From Auricularia sp. M13 (taxonomy: Eukaryota; Basidiomycota; Agaricomycetes; Auriculariales; Auriculariaceae), in the NCBI GenBank assembly GCA_037042915.1, contig CM073193.1, positions 2,418,001-2,482,000 of the forward strand: 64,000 nt of DNA, read 5' to 3'. A program made the position numbers and the translations under genes. The notes below the pieces were generated by a model. It was not told the DNA's origin and searched no databases. It saw only the letters and a list, made by a program, of their open reading frames with translations. Shown here in pieces: positions 22,480 to 33,116 of the stretch; position 1 is the stretch's first letter, and every line of letters begins with the position of its first letter.

Positions 22480-25400
22480 CTAGCGCTCGTGCAAGTAATC
22501 GCACTGATCACCATATCTACACCTAGAAGACAAGAGGTCAGATATGCCACCGCTTGATTTTACAAAAGATTCGGGATGCACACCTTCCCGCAGCAAAGAA
22601 ATTACATCTCTTCTTGCCATTGTTCCAGTTACCGCCGCCGCGACCGCGGCCGCGGCCACCACCACCTCCGCGACCACCCCGCCATCCTTGCTCTGCGCCC
22701 CACTGCCGGCCGGTATCTTGCGGCGGCTGCGACTGCGGCGGACGTAGGGCGGCGGAATACCCCACGCGTTGTCAACCTGAGGTTGCGCCGGCTGCTGAGG
22801 CTGGTCCCAGGCGTTCACAGGATAAGCAGTCGGCGCAACGGCAGGCTGCCCGAACACCAGAGGCGGGGGAAGGGTATGCGCAGGGGCAGGGTCGGACAAC
22901 GGCTGTCCGCCAGCAGCTTGCGACGCAAGCTGAGCTCGGATGCGGGCCAGGAACTCTGTCGTGAGGGCCGAGTCCGTCAGCTGCGGCGGCGCGACGGGCA
23001 TCGGCTCCGGTTCCAGCGCGGGCGGGGGCGCCGCGACCGTCGCGGCGAGGTCGCTGAGCAGGTCGGGCACGGAGGGCGCAGGCGGGGCCAGCGTTCATGA
23101 GGCTGTCGAGCTCGGCGCCGGCCATCATGATCTGGGGCTCGGGGCCCTCGTCCGGGACGTGCGCGGGCTCGGCCGGGCTGGGCGGGACGGCGTCGGGCGT
23201 CTGGTATAGGGCCGCGAGCGTGTTCATCTCGCGGTTCTCCTGCACAACCTTCTCCTGGCTGCTGCTCCCGCGCTCGAGGACGTTGGCATGCGGTGCGACC
23301 TCAACAACTGTGGACAAGGACAAAGACGTGAGACAAGACAGCTCCGACGATCGATAGCGAGACACTAGCGCACCATACGGGTCGTACCAATCGATGAGCT
23401 CTTCGAAGAGGTGCTTGTGCATCGCCGCACCCTCGGCTCGGTCGAGATCTCGGACATTGTGCCCGGATTGCGTGCCCTGTAAATCCGAGCAAACAAGCGT
23501 AAACACCACATGCGAAAACTCGCGCGGGAACTCAAGGGCAAATGGCATGAACTCACGTCTGCCGGGTCGTCGTCGTAGACGGCGCGCTCGATGTACTTGA
23601 TCTTTCGCAGCTCGTGCTCTGGGGCAAACATCACCCGTTTCTTCTTCTTATTGTCAGGCACTGAGGACGAGGCGGCAGCTACACTGGTGCTCGGCGGCGT
23701 GCTCTGCGCGGGGGACCCGAAGCGCCCTTTGTTGAGCGACTTCATCGCCTCCTGGAACGGGTCGATCGACATCGGCTGTGCCACATTGGGCTCTTGCTTC
23801 ACGGCGGCGCCGGGCGGTGGCGTCGACGCCGCGGGCGCCTTCTTGAAGTTGGGCAGCTTCGGCTTCGCCTTGGGCGCGGAGAAGAACGACGAGTCCGACT
23901 TGGCGCTGACGACCGTCGTGCTCGTCGTGCCCGCCTTCGTTTCCTTCTTCACGATGACCTTCGCCAGCGCGGCCTTCTTCGCCGGCGGAGCGTCCCGAGC
24001 CGCGCCGGCTTCCGTCAATTTCCTTTTCCGGTTCCGCGAATCTGCCAAACGTGGGGGTGCGGTCACGTCGCTGCACACAGCACCACAAACAGCGACACGG
24101 GCTCACCCTCTGCCTTTTCCTGCTCGGGCACGCCTTCGGCCTCGGCCTTTCGGACTATCTCTCGCCAGCTCTTTTCGAGTTCGTGCGCGACGCTTTTGAT
24201 CGCTGCACACATCATACGACGGCACGCGGAGGGAGGAGAGTTGCGAAGAAGAAAAAATGGGGAGAATGCAGTTAGATACATTGTCCATTCTACGGATTCG
24301 AGAGGGAACCACGCAAAAGAGACAATCGCGCGCTCGGCCGAGCGGGAATGCTTCCGCAATGATTCCGAGGTCAGACTCACCATTCGACGGAGGCTCCTTC
24401 ATCAGGTGCTTGATGTAGCGGCCGAGCTTCGTTTCCTTGAGCAGGTCGACGGTCAACGGAAGGCGGTTGATGACCTGAGAGAGCGCGATTGGGTTGTTAG
24501 CGATCATTGTCCGGACTCAATACCACGTGGCTTCGGACGCACATGGAGCAATGCAATGAGGCCGTCATTGCTTTCGTCCGAGCCCGCTCCCTTCCCACTA
24601 ATGCCAGCTTTCAACCACGAGCGCACGATCTCCATGGCGCCGGAGTGGTTCGCCCAAGCGTAGCGGAAATCCTCGCCAGCATTATCCCGAATGCGACTCA
24701 TGATTTCGAGACGTACACGCGGCTCGACGTCGGCCGGCCCCCCATACTTTTCTATCCCTTGGACAATGGCATTGACTGCGGGCCGGCTGCCGTTCTCGAG
24801 GATCTTGGAGGAGAGGAGCGGCTTGAGGGTTTCGGAGAGCGACTTGTTGGCGTTGCCGTTGGTGTCGGCCGTTGGCGACAACGGCTGTTGCTGTTGTTGT
24901 TGTTGTTGTTGTTGCTGCTGCTGCTGCTGGACAAGCTGCGACGGATTGACGTACGATGGCGACTGAACGGACGGGAGAAGATGCGACGGCAGCACAAAGT
25001 GGCTGTTCTGCATGACCAGTGCCGGGCTGTGAAGGGAGCGAGGAGGTAAGGACGCCGTTGTGCTGCGGAGGACAATGATATACGACGCACTCGATCGTGG
25101 TCCCAGGATGGTGCAGGACCTGTGGTTGCGGTTGCTGCGCTTGGCTCTGCTGGGAGATGCGCACCGTGGGCGAAGCGGGCGGGTTCGAGGTTGAAGCGCC
25201 GTTGGGCGGCCCGTAGAGCGACCAGGCCTGGACTACGGCCGGGTCGAATAGCGAGCTGTAGAACGGCTGTTGCTGGCCGGGCGCATACTGCGTGGGCGGG
25301 GCGCCGGCTGCCGCCAGGGAGGCAAAGTTGGCAAAATACATTTGGCCTGAATAAATCACAGATTAAAGCCTGGCATCTTTTTTGGGCGCTAGCTGGCCGC

Positions 25401-25571
25401 TGGGCATTGGGACGCACTAGAGTCGGGCTGCAGGGCCGCCAGGGGATCCTGGGCATCGGACGGGGCGAGCTGGATGGCGGACGTCCAGTCCTGCTGCTGC
25501 TGCTGGTTCTGCTGCTGGGCAGCGGGCTGGTCAAAGGGCCATTGAGTGCCATTGGGATTGAAATAGTCCAT
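22480..25571 (-). CDS. PNUTS-like PP1 regulatory subunit with TFIIS N-domain, RVxF motif and CCCH finger
   Basis: Nuclear targeting subunit of protein phosphatase 1; relatives restrain RNA polymerase II at termination by dephosphorylating Spt5 and the CTD. Start ATG 25569-25571 (MDYFNPNGTQWPF); stop TAG 22480-22482. Order: Gln/Pro-rich N-terminus with a poly-Q run; SETLKPLLSSKILENG and YGGPADVEPRV; TFIIS_N/LW-type helices (NNPIALSQVINRLPLTVDLL, LGRYIKHLM, SVAHELEKSWREIV); a Lys-rich region; the PP1-docking KKKRVMFAPEHELRKIKYIE; an Ala/Pro tail; an RGG box (RGGRGGGGGRGRGRGGG); and a terminal CCCH finger formed across the last intron (C-x7-C-x5-C-x3-H). Two opposite one-base frame changes are needed, near 23090 and 22747-22749, both in low-complexity Pro/Ala coding sequence. 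Confidence 0.85.
24886..24932 (-). repeat. Trinucleotide run encoding poly-glutamine in the PNUTS-like gene
   Basis: About fifteen consecutive CAA/CAG codons on the minus strand (CTG/TTG on plus), first mostly CAA and then CAG. Such runs are prone to length change by replication slippage. Confidence 0.8.
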
Positions 25572-25930
25572 GGCCAGGTCTTAGAGTCAGAAGGACGGAC
25601 AGCGTTTCTTTAGCTACGGCTTTCGGTTCGGCAGGCACGGGACGGCGCTCTGTCTACTCTTTTCACGGGATACGGGATACGGGCGGCACGTGCCACCTTC
25701 GACGCGGGGGGACGGACGATGGGGGGCGGGCGGGGGGCGAGACGGGGCGAAGGGGCCTTATAGGAAACTCCGACGGGCTTTCAGACGCCTCTTGAATTCG
25801 CGGCCGGAATAAAAACTCTGAGTCTCTTTGAACGCTTTTTCAAGTTGTTACCCCGGGTACTTAACTACTTCAACTAGAGCCCAGTGAACACTCGCCGCGC
25901 GCGCCTGTTCCAACTTTCCCGTTCCCCGAC
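25572..25930. promoter_or_regulatory. Divergent promoter region between PNUTS-like and HMG-box genes
   Basis: 359 bp between opposing start codons. It contains a G-rich patch (about 25708-25760) and an AT-richer part near 25795-25865 on the HMG side. No motif is certain; a shared promoter is inferred from layout. Confidence 0.45.
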
Positions 25931-26913
25931 ATGGCCCCGCCGCCGCCGACCGAGCAGGACGCCGGCCCCGGCCTGGACAACCAGCGATATCATGTGCGCC
26001 CTGCTGCCCGCCGTGTCGCCCAGAGTCTCACCCCCTCCCCCCGGCCCCCCCACTCGCAGCTCATAAAGCAGGCCAAGGAAATGGCGCGCATCCTGCGCGA
26101 CAACGCGACGCAGTGCGAGGAGTTCGCCGACAAGCTCGCGGCCGTGTCGTTCAGCGGGCTGCACGCGCTGCCGTCCGCGGTCGCGCCGTGGACGCACATG
26201 GCCGGCATGATCCCCGCGCCCGTCGAACTCAACGGCGCGTCGTCGCCCGTCGACGAGACCGGCAAGAAGCGCAAGCGCCGTCGCGGCGAGGGCAAGGAGA
26301 AGAAGGTTAGGGACCCCGACCTGCCCAAGCGCCCCCCGTCGGCGTATCTGCTCTACCAGAACGAGGTCCGCAAGGACATGCAGGAGAAATTCAAGCATCT
26401 GCCGTACCGCGAGGTCCTCGGCGAGATCGCCAAGTCCTGGAACGCCATGAGCGAAGAGGACAAGAAGGTGAGACCGTCGGGGAGGCCTGTCGTCGTCGTC
26501 GCGCGCAACGAGCTAATTCTGTCTCAGATGTACCAGGAGGCGACCGCGGTGGCCAAGCTGCAGTACACGGACGCAAAGTCGCAGTACGACCGCAAGCACG
26601 GCATTCCCGAGGTGAGTTTGGCTGATGGTTATGGGTGCTGGATGCAGCGACTGACTTTGCGCACCTGAACTCGAAGAAGCCGAGAAAGTCCGTCGGGCCG
26701 AATGCCGCCGCGGCAGCCGCGCCCACGCCGGTCGCGGACTCGCCCGACGCGGACGACGACGACAGCGAGGAGGAGAGCAGCAAGCCCAAGAGCGCGTCCA
26801 GCTCGGACGACAGCTCGGACGAGGAGGAGGCCACCCCCGCGCCGCCCAAGAAGAAGGCCAAAGACGACAAGGCCGACAAGAAAAAGACGAAGGACAAGAA
26901 GCGCAAGGACTGA
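25931..26913 (+). CDS. HMG-box DNA-binding protein
   Basis: A nuclear architectural protein. The single HMG box spans two exons: DPDLPKRPPSAYLLYQNEVR, YREVLGEIAKSWNAMSEEDKK, then MYQEATAVAKLQYTDAKSQY. It is preceded by a coiled, charged N-terminal segment (LIKQAKEMARILRDNATQCEEFADK) and a basic KKRKRRRGEGKEKK cluster. It is followed by an acidic Ser/Asp/Glu stretch and a Lys-rich tail ending KKRKD. Introns lie at about 25994-26059, 26468-26526 and 26611-26678; start ATG 25931, stop TGA 26911-26913. About 265 residues. The box is of the non-sequence-specific Nhp6/HMGB kind rather than the MATA-HMG mating-type kind, judged from K-R-P-P-S-A-Y-x-L-Y; that distinction is moderately sure. Confidence 0.88.
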
Positions 26914-27118
26914 GATCCAGAGCCCACTGTCACCGTCGTATCATACTCTACTGCTGGCCGCGTGCCAGCTGCAGCCGTGTTATTACTTAGTATAGTGTCT
27001 TGGGATTTGTATATGCAGCAGTGCGACAGTCAACAGTCAGCGGCATCTGTCCTTCCTTCTATCGATTCCTTCCGCAAGCGACACTGCCTCGGTCCAATCT
27101 TGGGCTCCTACCACCACC

Positions 27119-28113
27119 ATGTCTGGGCCTCCCCCCAGCTACGATAATCCCAAGTGAGCACGGCAAGGACGCTGGGCATCATGCTGCATTGTCTCACAGC
27201 TGCCCTGCCCAGGAACCCCGACACGCGGCCGCTGCCCCCTGGCTGGATAGAGCAGTACGACGCCAAGTAAGCACATGGCGGGCCACGCACAGACCTCCCT
27301 GTTGCTCACGCCCGCGCAGCTACAAGACCTGGTAAGCGGGCGCGCACGCGACGGCCATCTTATCGCGCCACATCGCGTGTGAGCCACGGCAAGCTGATTG
27401 CACGGGCCAGGTTCTACGTGGACACCCGCCAGAACCCGCCGGTCTCGAGGTAGCGTGCAGCTACCCTGTCGCAGTGTACAGCCTGGCTGATTGTCTGTCG
27501 CGCAGTTGGACGCATCCGGCAGCGAGCGCGCCGCCGCCGCCGGGCCCGCCGCCCCAGCAGTACGCACCGCCGCCGGGCACGCCCTACCAGCAGGGCCCGC
27601 CCCAGGGCGGCTACAACCAGTCGCCGTACGGTGGCCCGCAGCCCCCCTACGGCGCGCAGTCGCCCTACCCGCCGCAGGGCGGCTACCCGCCTCAGCAGGG
27701 CTACGGCGGCTGGCAGCAGCCACCGCAGAACCAGGGCTACTACGGCAGCCCGCCTCCGCAGCAGGGCGGCTACTACGGCGGCGCCCCGCCCCCAGGCGGC
27801 GGCTACCCGGGCGGCGACGGCCAGCGCGGCTGGTTTGGCGGCGGCAGCCACACGCCGCAGCCCCCTCCGCAGGTGCAATATGTCCAGGCCGAGCCCAGAA
27901 AGTCTGGCGGCGGCATGGGCGGAATGGGCGGAATGCTGGCTGCTGGCGGTGTCGGTCTTCTTGGCGGTGCGCTCCTCGGAGGCGCGTTCGATGGAGGCGA
28001 TGGCGGCGGTGACGACGGTGGAGGCGACGATGGCGGAGGCGACGATGGAGGTACGTTCCTGGTCGCTGTCTGCTCAGGTCTGCTTATGGGGTTCGACAGG
28101 AGGCGACTGGTGA
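27119..28113 (+). CDS. WW-domain protein with Pro/Gly/Tyr-rich middle and glycine-zipper tail
   Basis: Starts at ATG 27119 (MSGPPPSYDNPK). The WW domain is assembled from five exons: LPPGWIEQYDA, then NYKTW on a 12-nt exon (27320-27331), FYVDTRQNPPVS and SWTHP; both signature tryptophans and the aromatic FY pair are present. A P/Q/G/Y-rich region follows (repeated PPQGGY and PYGG steps), then a hydrophobic glycine-rich segment (GGMLAAGGVGLLGGALLGGA) that could form a glycine-zipper membrane helix, then Asp/Gly repeats (GGGDD several times). The last intron lies between 28050 and 28100; the protein ends GDW before TGA 28111-28113. WW domains bind Pro-rich ligands; the cellular role is unknown. 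The next gene also opens with a WW domain. Confidence 0.82.
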
Positions 28114-28427
28114 ATCGACGACGGTGGCGATTGAGCACAAACTTGCTAGCCACAATGGCCAATTTCGTATATACATATGTAGAATCGAGTCCCTGTGTCC
28201 CTCAAGCTGTTGGTCTTCTTCGTTCCTGGTTATCAATGCGAAATACAATGAATGTGCCCACCTGACCGTCGGACGGACATCGATTCATTCCAGTGCAGCG
28301 GCCGGTGCAGGGCGACAGGCGCCTCCGCTTTATGTCCCTCAGACAGGCCTAGCGCTTTTTCGACACGCTGCTCACGCACCAAAATGATCAATTGCCCGTC
28401 TTTCTTACCTCTACGCCCACTATATCG
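28114..28427. other. Intergenic region between the two WW genes
   Basis: 314 bp; T-rich 3' end of the first gene and 5' region of the second. No coding exon seen. Confidence 0.5.
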
Positions 28428-31191
28428 ATGTCAGGCGACGCGCGTCCGCTGCCGCCAGGCTGGTCGGCGCATCGAGACGAACGGTGCGTCCAGGTCGACC
28501 AGCGCGATCCTGAGGCTGATCCCGTGCTCGCAGGACTGGATCCATGTAAGGCACAACTCCCCCGCCGCAATGCCAGTTCTAACCTGTTTCTTGGGCGCAG
28601 GTTCTACGTGAATCACAGCTCGCAGCCCGCGACGATGTCGTACGCTCACCCGCTTGACTCCGCGCCACAGGCCGCCGCCGTCCAGCAGCATGCGCAGGCC
28701 GCCGCGCCGCCGCCGCCGCCGCCGCCGCAGGTCGCGCACAGTATCGAGTATGCCGCGCGCCCGGCCTCGCGCGCCTCGCCGCAGCCGTCGGTGTCGAGCG
28801 GCAGGTCCGGCAGCACCGGCGCAGATCGCGCACAGCCACCAGGCACCACCGGCGTGCGCGAGCTGCACACCGTCGCGACGCCGCCCGTCCCGCTCCCGCC
28901 GCGGTCGCCGCCCCGCCGATGCACTCGCGCTCGGTGTCGATGTCGATGGCCTACGCGCCGCCTCAGCAGCTGCAATACGTCCCACCGCCGCCGCCGCCGC
29001 GCCTCGCGAGCAACCCGCACCGCACCTCGACCTACACGCCGCGTCTCCCGAATGTGCAGGTACAGCAGCCTGTCCAACAGCAGCAGCAGCAGCAGCCGTC
29101 GCGCGTCACGGCGCTGTATGCTGCGCAGGCGGGCGTGCAGCCCACCGGCAAGACTGGACGGTGGTCGTCGTTCTTCGGCACGCCGAAGAGCCAGCCGTTC
29201 CAGCAGCAGATCATCCCGCTCCAGCAGTCGGTGTCGAGGCCTCCTCCGGCGACGATCTATCAGCAGCAGCAGCGTCCGCCGATCGTCACGCAGCCGTTTC
29301 AACAGCAGCAGCAGCAGTTTGTTCCTCAGCAGCAGCACCAGTTCGTCCCGCAGCAGCAACAGCAGCAGTTTTTCCCCAGCAGCAGCATCTCGCCCCTCAA
29401 CAACAGCAGTTCGTTCCTCAGCAGCAATTCGGTGGTCAGCAACAGCAGCAGCAAGTCCAGCAGGCTCAGACTGCTCAGCAATTCGTCGCACCACAACAAC
29501 AGCAACAACAACAGCTTCTCGTCTCCCAGCAAATGCAGCCTCTCCCCCCACTGCCGCAACAGCTCGATTCCTCAGCAGCAACAGGTCTCTCAACCCCAGC
29601 AGCAGCATCGTCGTCCCTCAACAGCATCAAGCAGCCGTAGTGTGTACAATTCTACCTCTTGGGACATTCTTTCTCTGACAATTTTCTAGCAACAGAACAT
29701 CGCTCCTTCAACTGCTTTAGATCCGCAGGTCCTGCTTCAGCTTTCGGCGCTTCTCGCTCAGCAACAGGGCGTCGACCAGGCGCAGATCCTTCAGCAGCTT
29801 TTGGTCGCCCAGCAACAACTCCAGCCTGTCGCGCAGACGCAACAAGTCGGGCCGTCGCCGCCACCGCAATCTGCCGTCGTGTCCCACCAGGCCGCGCACG
29901 GCGGTATTCTCGTCACGGCGCCCCAGCCAGTGCACCCCATCCCCGCGCAGTTGTCGCTGGGACCGTCGCCTTCGCCTTCTCCGCAGTCCCCGCAAGCAGC
30001 CCTCGCGCAGTACGCCCCGGGCCTCGGGCTGTATACGTCGCAGCAAGCCTCGCCTCCCGCTGCTGTGGGATCTCCTCCGGCTACGTTACAGCAAAGCGTG
30101 ACGGCGTCTCCAGCACTATCTGCGTCGGGCGTCTCATCCTTCGATGCTACGTTCCCGGTCGATATGAATCCTTCGTCGACTTCTTCTCCGGAAGATGCCG
30201 CAGTGCCACCAGACGCCCAGGAGCCCCAGTACGAGCAGAATCTCAGCACTCCTGCAGAGATGGAGCCTTTGCCTGTGATTCAGCCAGAGTCTGTCGCACA
30301 TGCGGAGCCTCTCCCCGCGATGTCGGACGCGGACCACATAGTTCCCGGTGAGGCTGAGGAGAACGGCGCGGACAGCCCGGGGCCGCTGCCAGCGTACTCG
30401 CTCGAGCCGCCCAACTCCGCGCCGCCAATGGCCGAGTCGTTCGTCGCCGACGCGATTCTGCAGGAAATGGCGCAGGCCGCAGAGTCCGTTGTCGAGGCGA
30501 TCCCGAACCCTGATGATGCGCTCGCCGCCCAGCCACCTCAGGAGTTCGAAGGTGTGCTTTAGCAAGCTATTTTGTCTTGATGCTTATACCATCGTAGTTC
30601 CCGCCCAGACGGAATCATCTCACTCTCCCGTGTCCCCGACGCAGTATACGCCTGGCGGTCGAACCGTGCGCCCTGCCTTGCCACCGAGACCGAGTGGTCC
30701 TCGTTCTGATCGTCGCCTTGCTGGCCATGCCGTGAGCTCGCATGTCAACGGCGGCGCTCTTCATTCCAGCGCTGCCCATGCTCACGGCCCGGGAGTGGCG
30801 TCTCATGTATCGCCCTCGCCCGGCGCTGTCCATCCTGCGCCGTCTGCCGGCCTTCATCAGAATGGCGTCTCCGCTACGCCTGCCCACGCTGCATCGCCTC
30901 CAGCTGCGCACGCCGCGTCGCCCTCACCCTCGATCTCACCCCCGAATGGCGTCCATGCTCAGTCGCATAGTCCCGCGCACGGTACCCCGGCCCAGCAGTA
31001 TGCGACGTATCAGCCAGCGGCGGGGGTTCCTCCGGTGATTCAGATGCCCCACGCTCAATATCAGCCCGCCCATCAGCAGCAGCAGCAGTCGCCGGTGTAT
31101 ACACAACAGCAACAACAGCAGTCGCCCGTATACTCGCAGCAGCAGCAGCAGCAGCAAGCCCAGCAGCAGCATCAGCCCAGCAGCAGCATCA

Positions 31192-31222
<31 letters not shown>

Positions 31223-32682
31223 CAGCAGTACCAGCAGCAGCAGCAGCAGCAGCAGAGTGCGTCGACGTCGCCTCCACCGCCTCCACCCAAGCCCTATGCG
31301 GTCTACCCCAATCCAGGGAAGCAGCAGTCCATCGGCGGCCGTCTCAGCTCGTTCATGAGCAGCCCGACGACTCAGGCAATCGCTGCCAAAGGCGCGGGCC
31401 TCCTCGGAAACCTCTTCGTGCGCACCGCCGTGAACGCCGTGACGGACTCGGACTCGGGAAGCAACTACGGCTACCTCAACACGGGGCCGTCCGCGACGGA
31501 CATCGCGGCGGGCCTGGCGGGGAACGTTGTGCAGAACGCTATCCAGCAGTCCATTGCGCCGTCGCCGCAGCCCAATGGGCTCGCTGGAGCGGCTGGGTTT
31601 GCTGGGAACGCGATGCAGACGGGGCTTGCTGGGACTCATACGCAGGCGCAGCTCATCCAGGCGCAGATCCAGGCGCAGGCGCAGGCGAATACGAATGCGC
31701 TGTTGCAGAGTATGCAGGGCTCGCAGCAGGCGCAGACGGCTGCCGCTCTTCTCCAGGCCCAGAAGATCCAGGCCGCGAACGCTCAGGCCGCCCTCCAGGC
31801 CCAGCAGCAGAACGTCCAAGCGCAACTGGCTGCTCTTCTGAAGATGCAGCAGCAGCAGCAGTCGGCGCAACAGGCAGCAGCAGGCCGTTTTTCAGCAGGT
31901 CCAGCAGCAACAAGCGGCGCAACAAGCGCAGCAGCAGCAGCGCTTCAGGAGGCGCAACAGCAGGCCGCACTTCAACAGGCGCACCAGCAGGCCATCCTCC
32001 AGCAGGTTCAGCAACAACAGGCGGCGCAACAGGCGCAACAGCAGCCATGCTTGAGCAGGTCCAGCAGCAGCAGGAGGCTCAGCAACAGGCCGCTTTCGAG
32101 CAGCTCCAACAGCAGACCGCAATGTATCAATCTCAGCAGCAAGCCGCGCTCGAGCAGATGCAGGCGCAGAACGTCTTTACTCCTCAGATCTTCGCTTCCA
32201 CGAATTACGAACAGCCGAATGGCTCGGGGATGGACACGCTGGCGCAGACCATTGCTCAGGCGATGCCTCAGCAGAGCAGCGCTGCTGACCCTTATAGCCA
32301 GGCGTTCTCGCCCGATGGTGGAATGGCGCAGGCGCAGATTCAAGGGACTTCGCCCGACTTCCTCGGCGCATTGTCACAGGCGATCATGGGCGGCGCGCAA
32401 ACGGCCTCCTATGACCCGGCGGCGTTCCTGGGTGAGTCCAGAATCTTATACGGAGAGTTTTGTCCCCATTATTAAACGGATCCTGCAGGGGCTCAACAGC
32501 CGGGCGCGGACGCATCGGCAATGCAGGCCATGACCGACGCGCTCTCCCAGATGCAGCTGGGATCGCAGCAGATGATGTCTGGTGGATACGACGGATCGCA
32601 GCAGCAAACGGACTACTCACAGTACCTTTCATCTTTTGGTGCGAATGATATAATTGACAGCGCTGTGACGAACTCGGTCTAA
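28428..32682 (+). CDS. Very Gln-rich WW-domain protein, reading frame interrupted several times
   Basis: Opens with ATG 28428 (MSGDARPLPPGWSAHRDE). The WW domain is again split by a 12-nt exon (28534-28545) and continues FYVNHSSQPATMSYAHP, so the second signature Trp is replaced by Tyr. The body of over 1,300 codons is low-complexity: Pro/Ala/His/Ser, poly-Q runs, and repeated QAQ, QQAAQQAQQQ and AALQQ units, with an ordered-looking middle (GGRLSSFMSSPTTQAIAAKG, LGNLFVRTAVNAVT, DIAAGLAGNVVQNAIQQ). After the last intron (about 32432-32489) the end is NDIIDSAVTNSV before TAA 32680-32682. The coding frame steps by one base near 28895-28903, 29369-29377, 29592-29625, 31176-31178, 31870-31965 and 32045-32046, mostly as if one C or T were missing from a run. 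Either assembly errors or a decaying allele. Confidence 0.72.
31072..31257 (+). repeat. CAG/CAA-rich tract (poly-glutamine coding)
   Basis: A long, imperfect CAG/CAA array with a one-base phase change at about 31176-31178, after which the same array is read as AGC (Ser) in the old frame. Confidence 0.8.
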
Positions 32683-33116
32683 TCGCAGTTCACCGATTTC
32701 TTTCCTTCTCCACCCGTGCAATGATTGATGTCGATGTTAGATACTGGATAAGTAGATAAAGTAATTATAATGCCCCTTTCTGCGTTTTGGCACGGAGACT
32801 CTTCAGGTTTTGGTTCGAGGAAGGGCGGCACTGTGCTCACGTCTCCGGTTGGCGCTGTTTCTCTCGACCTTAGTAGTTCAAGGTTAATTTGCCCAGCGTT
32901 CCATTGTCATGAAAATAATAGCCCAAGTGTCGAATGATTGAGGGCGCACACCGGAGTGGAAGTGGAAATTTTGGACACTGGCGCATCGCCAGTTGCTTCA
33001 TCCTTCGTTGTGAATGGACGTTGTTACAATGACCAGATTATGATTCTCGAGCCATCGGTCTTTGCCAGTAAATGTCATTACTACAAGGATAGATACATGC
33101 ACCGCCAGTGTACCCT
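32683..33116. other. Convergent intergenic region
   Basis: 3' ends of the WW/Gln-rich gene and of the AA9 gene. No gene or repeat recognised. Confidence 0.5.

Noticed and set aside
22743-22771. A 28-nt intron to explain the frame change in the PNUTS-like gene
   Set aside because: Far below the usual 45-70 nt intron size here, and removal leads into the wrong frame.
31527-31841. Arg-rich open frame in the WW/Gln-rich gene
   Set aside because: An out-of-frame reading of Gln/Ala codons; arginine-rich shadows are expected in such GC-rich repeats.
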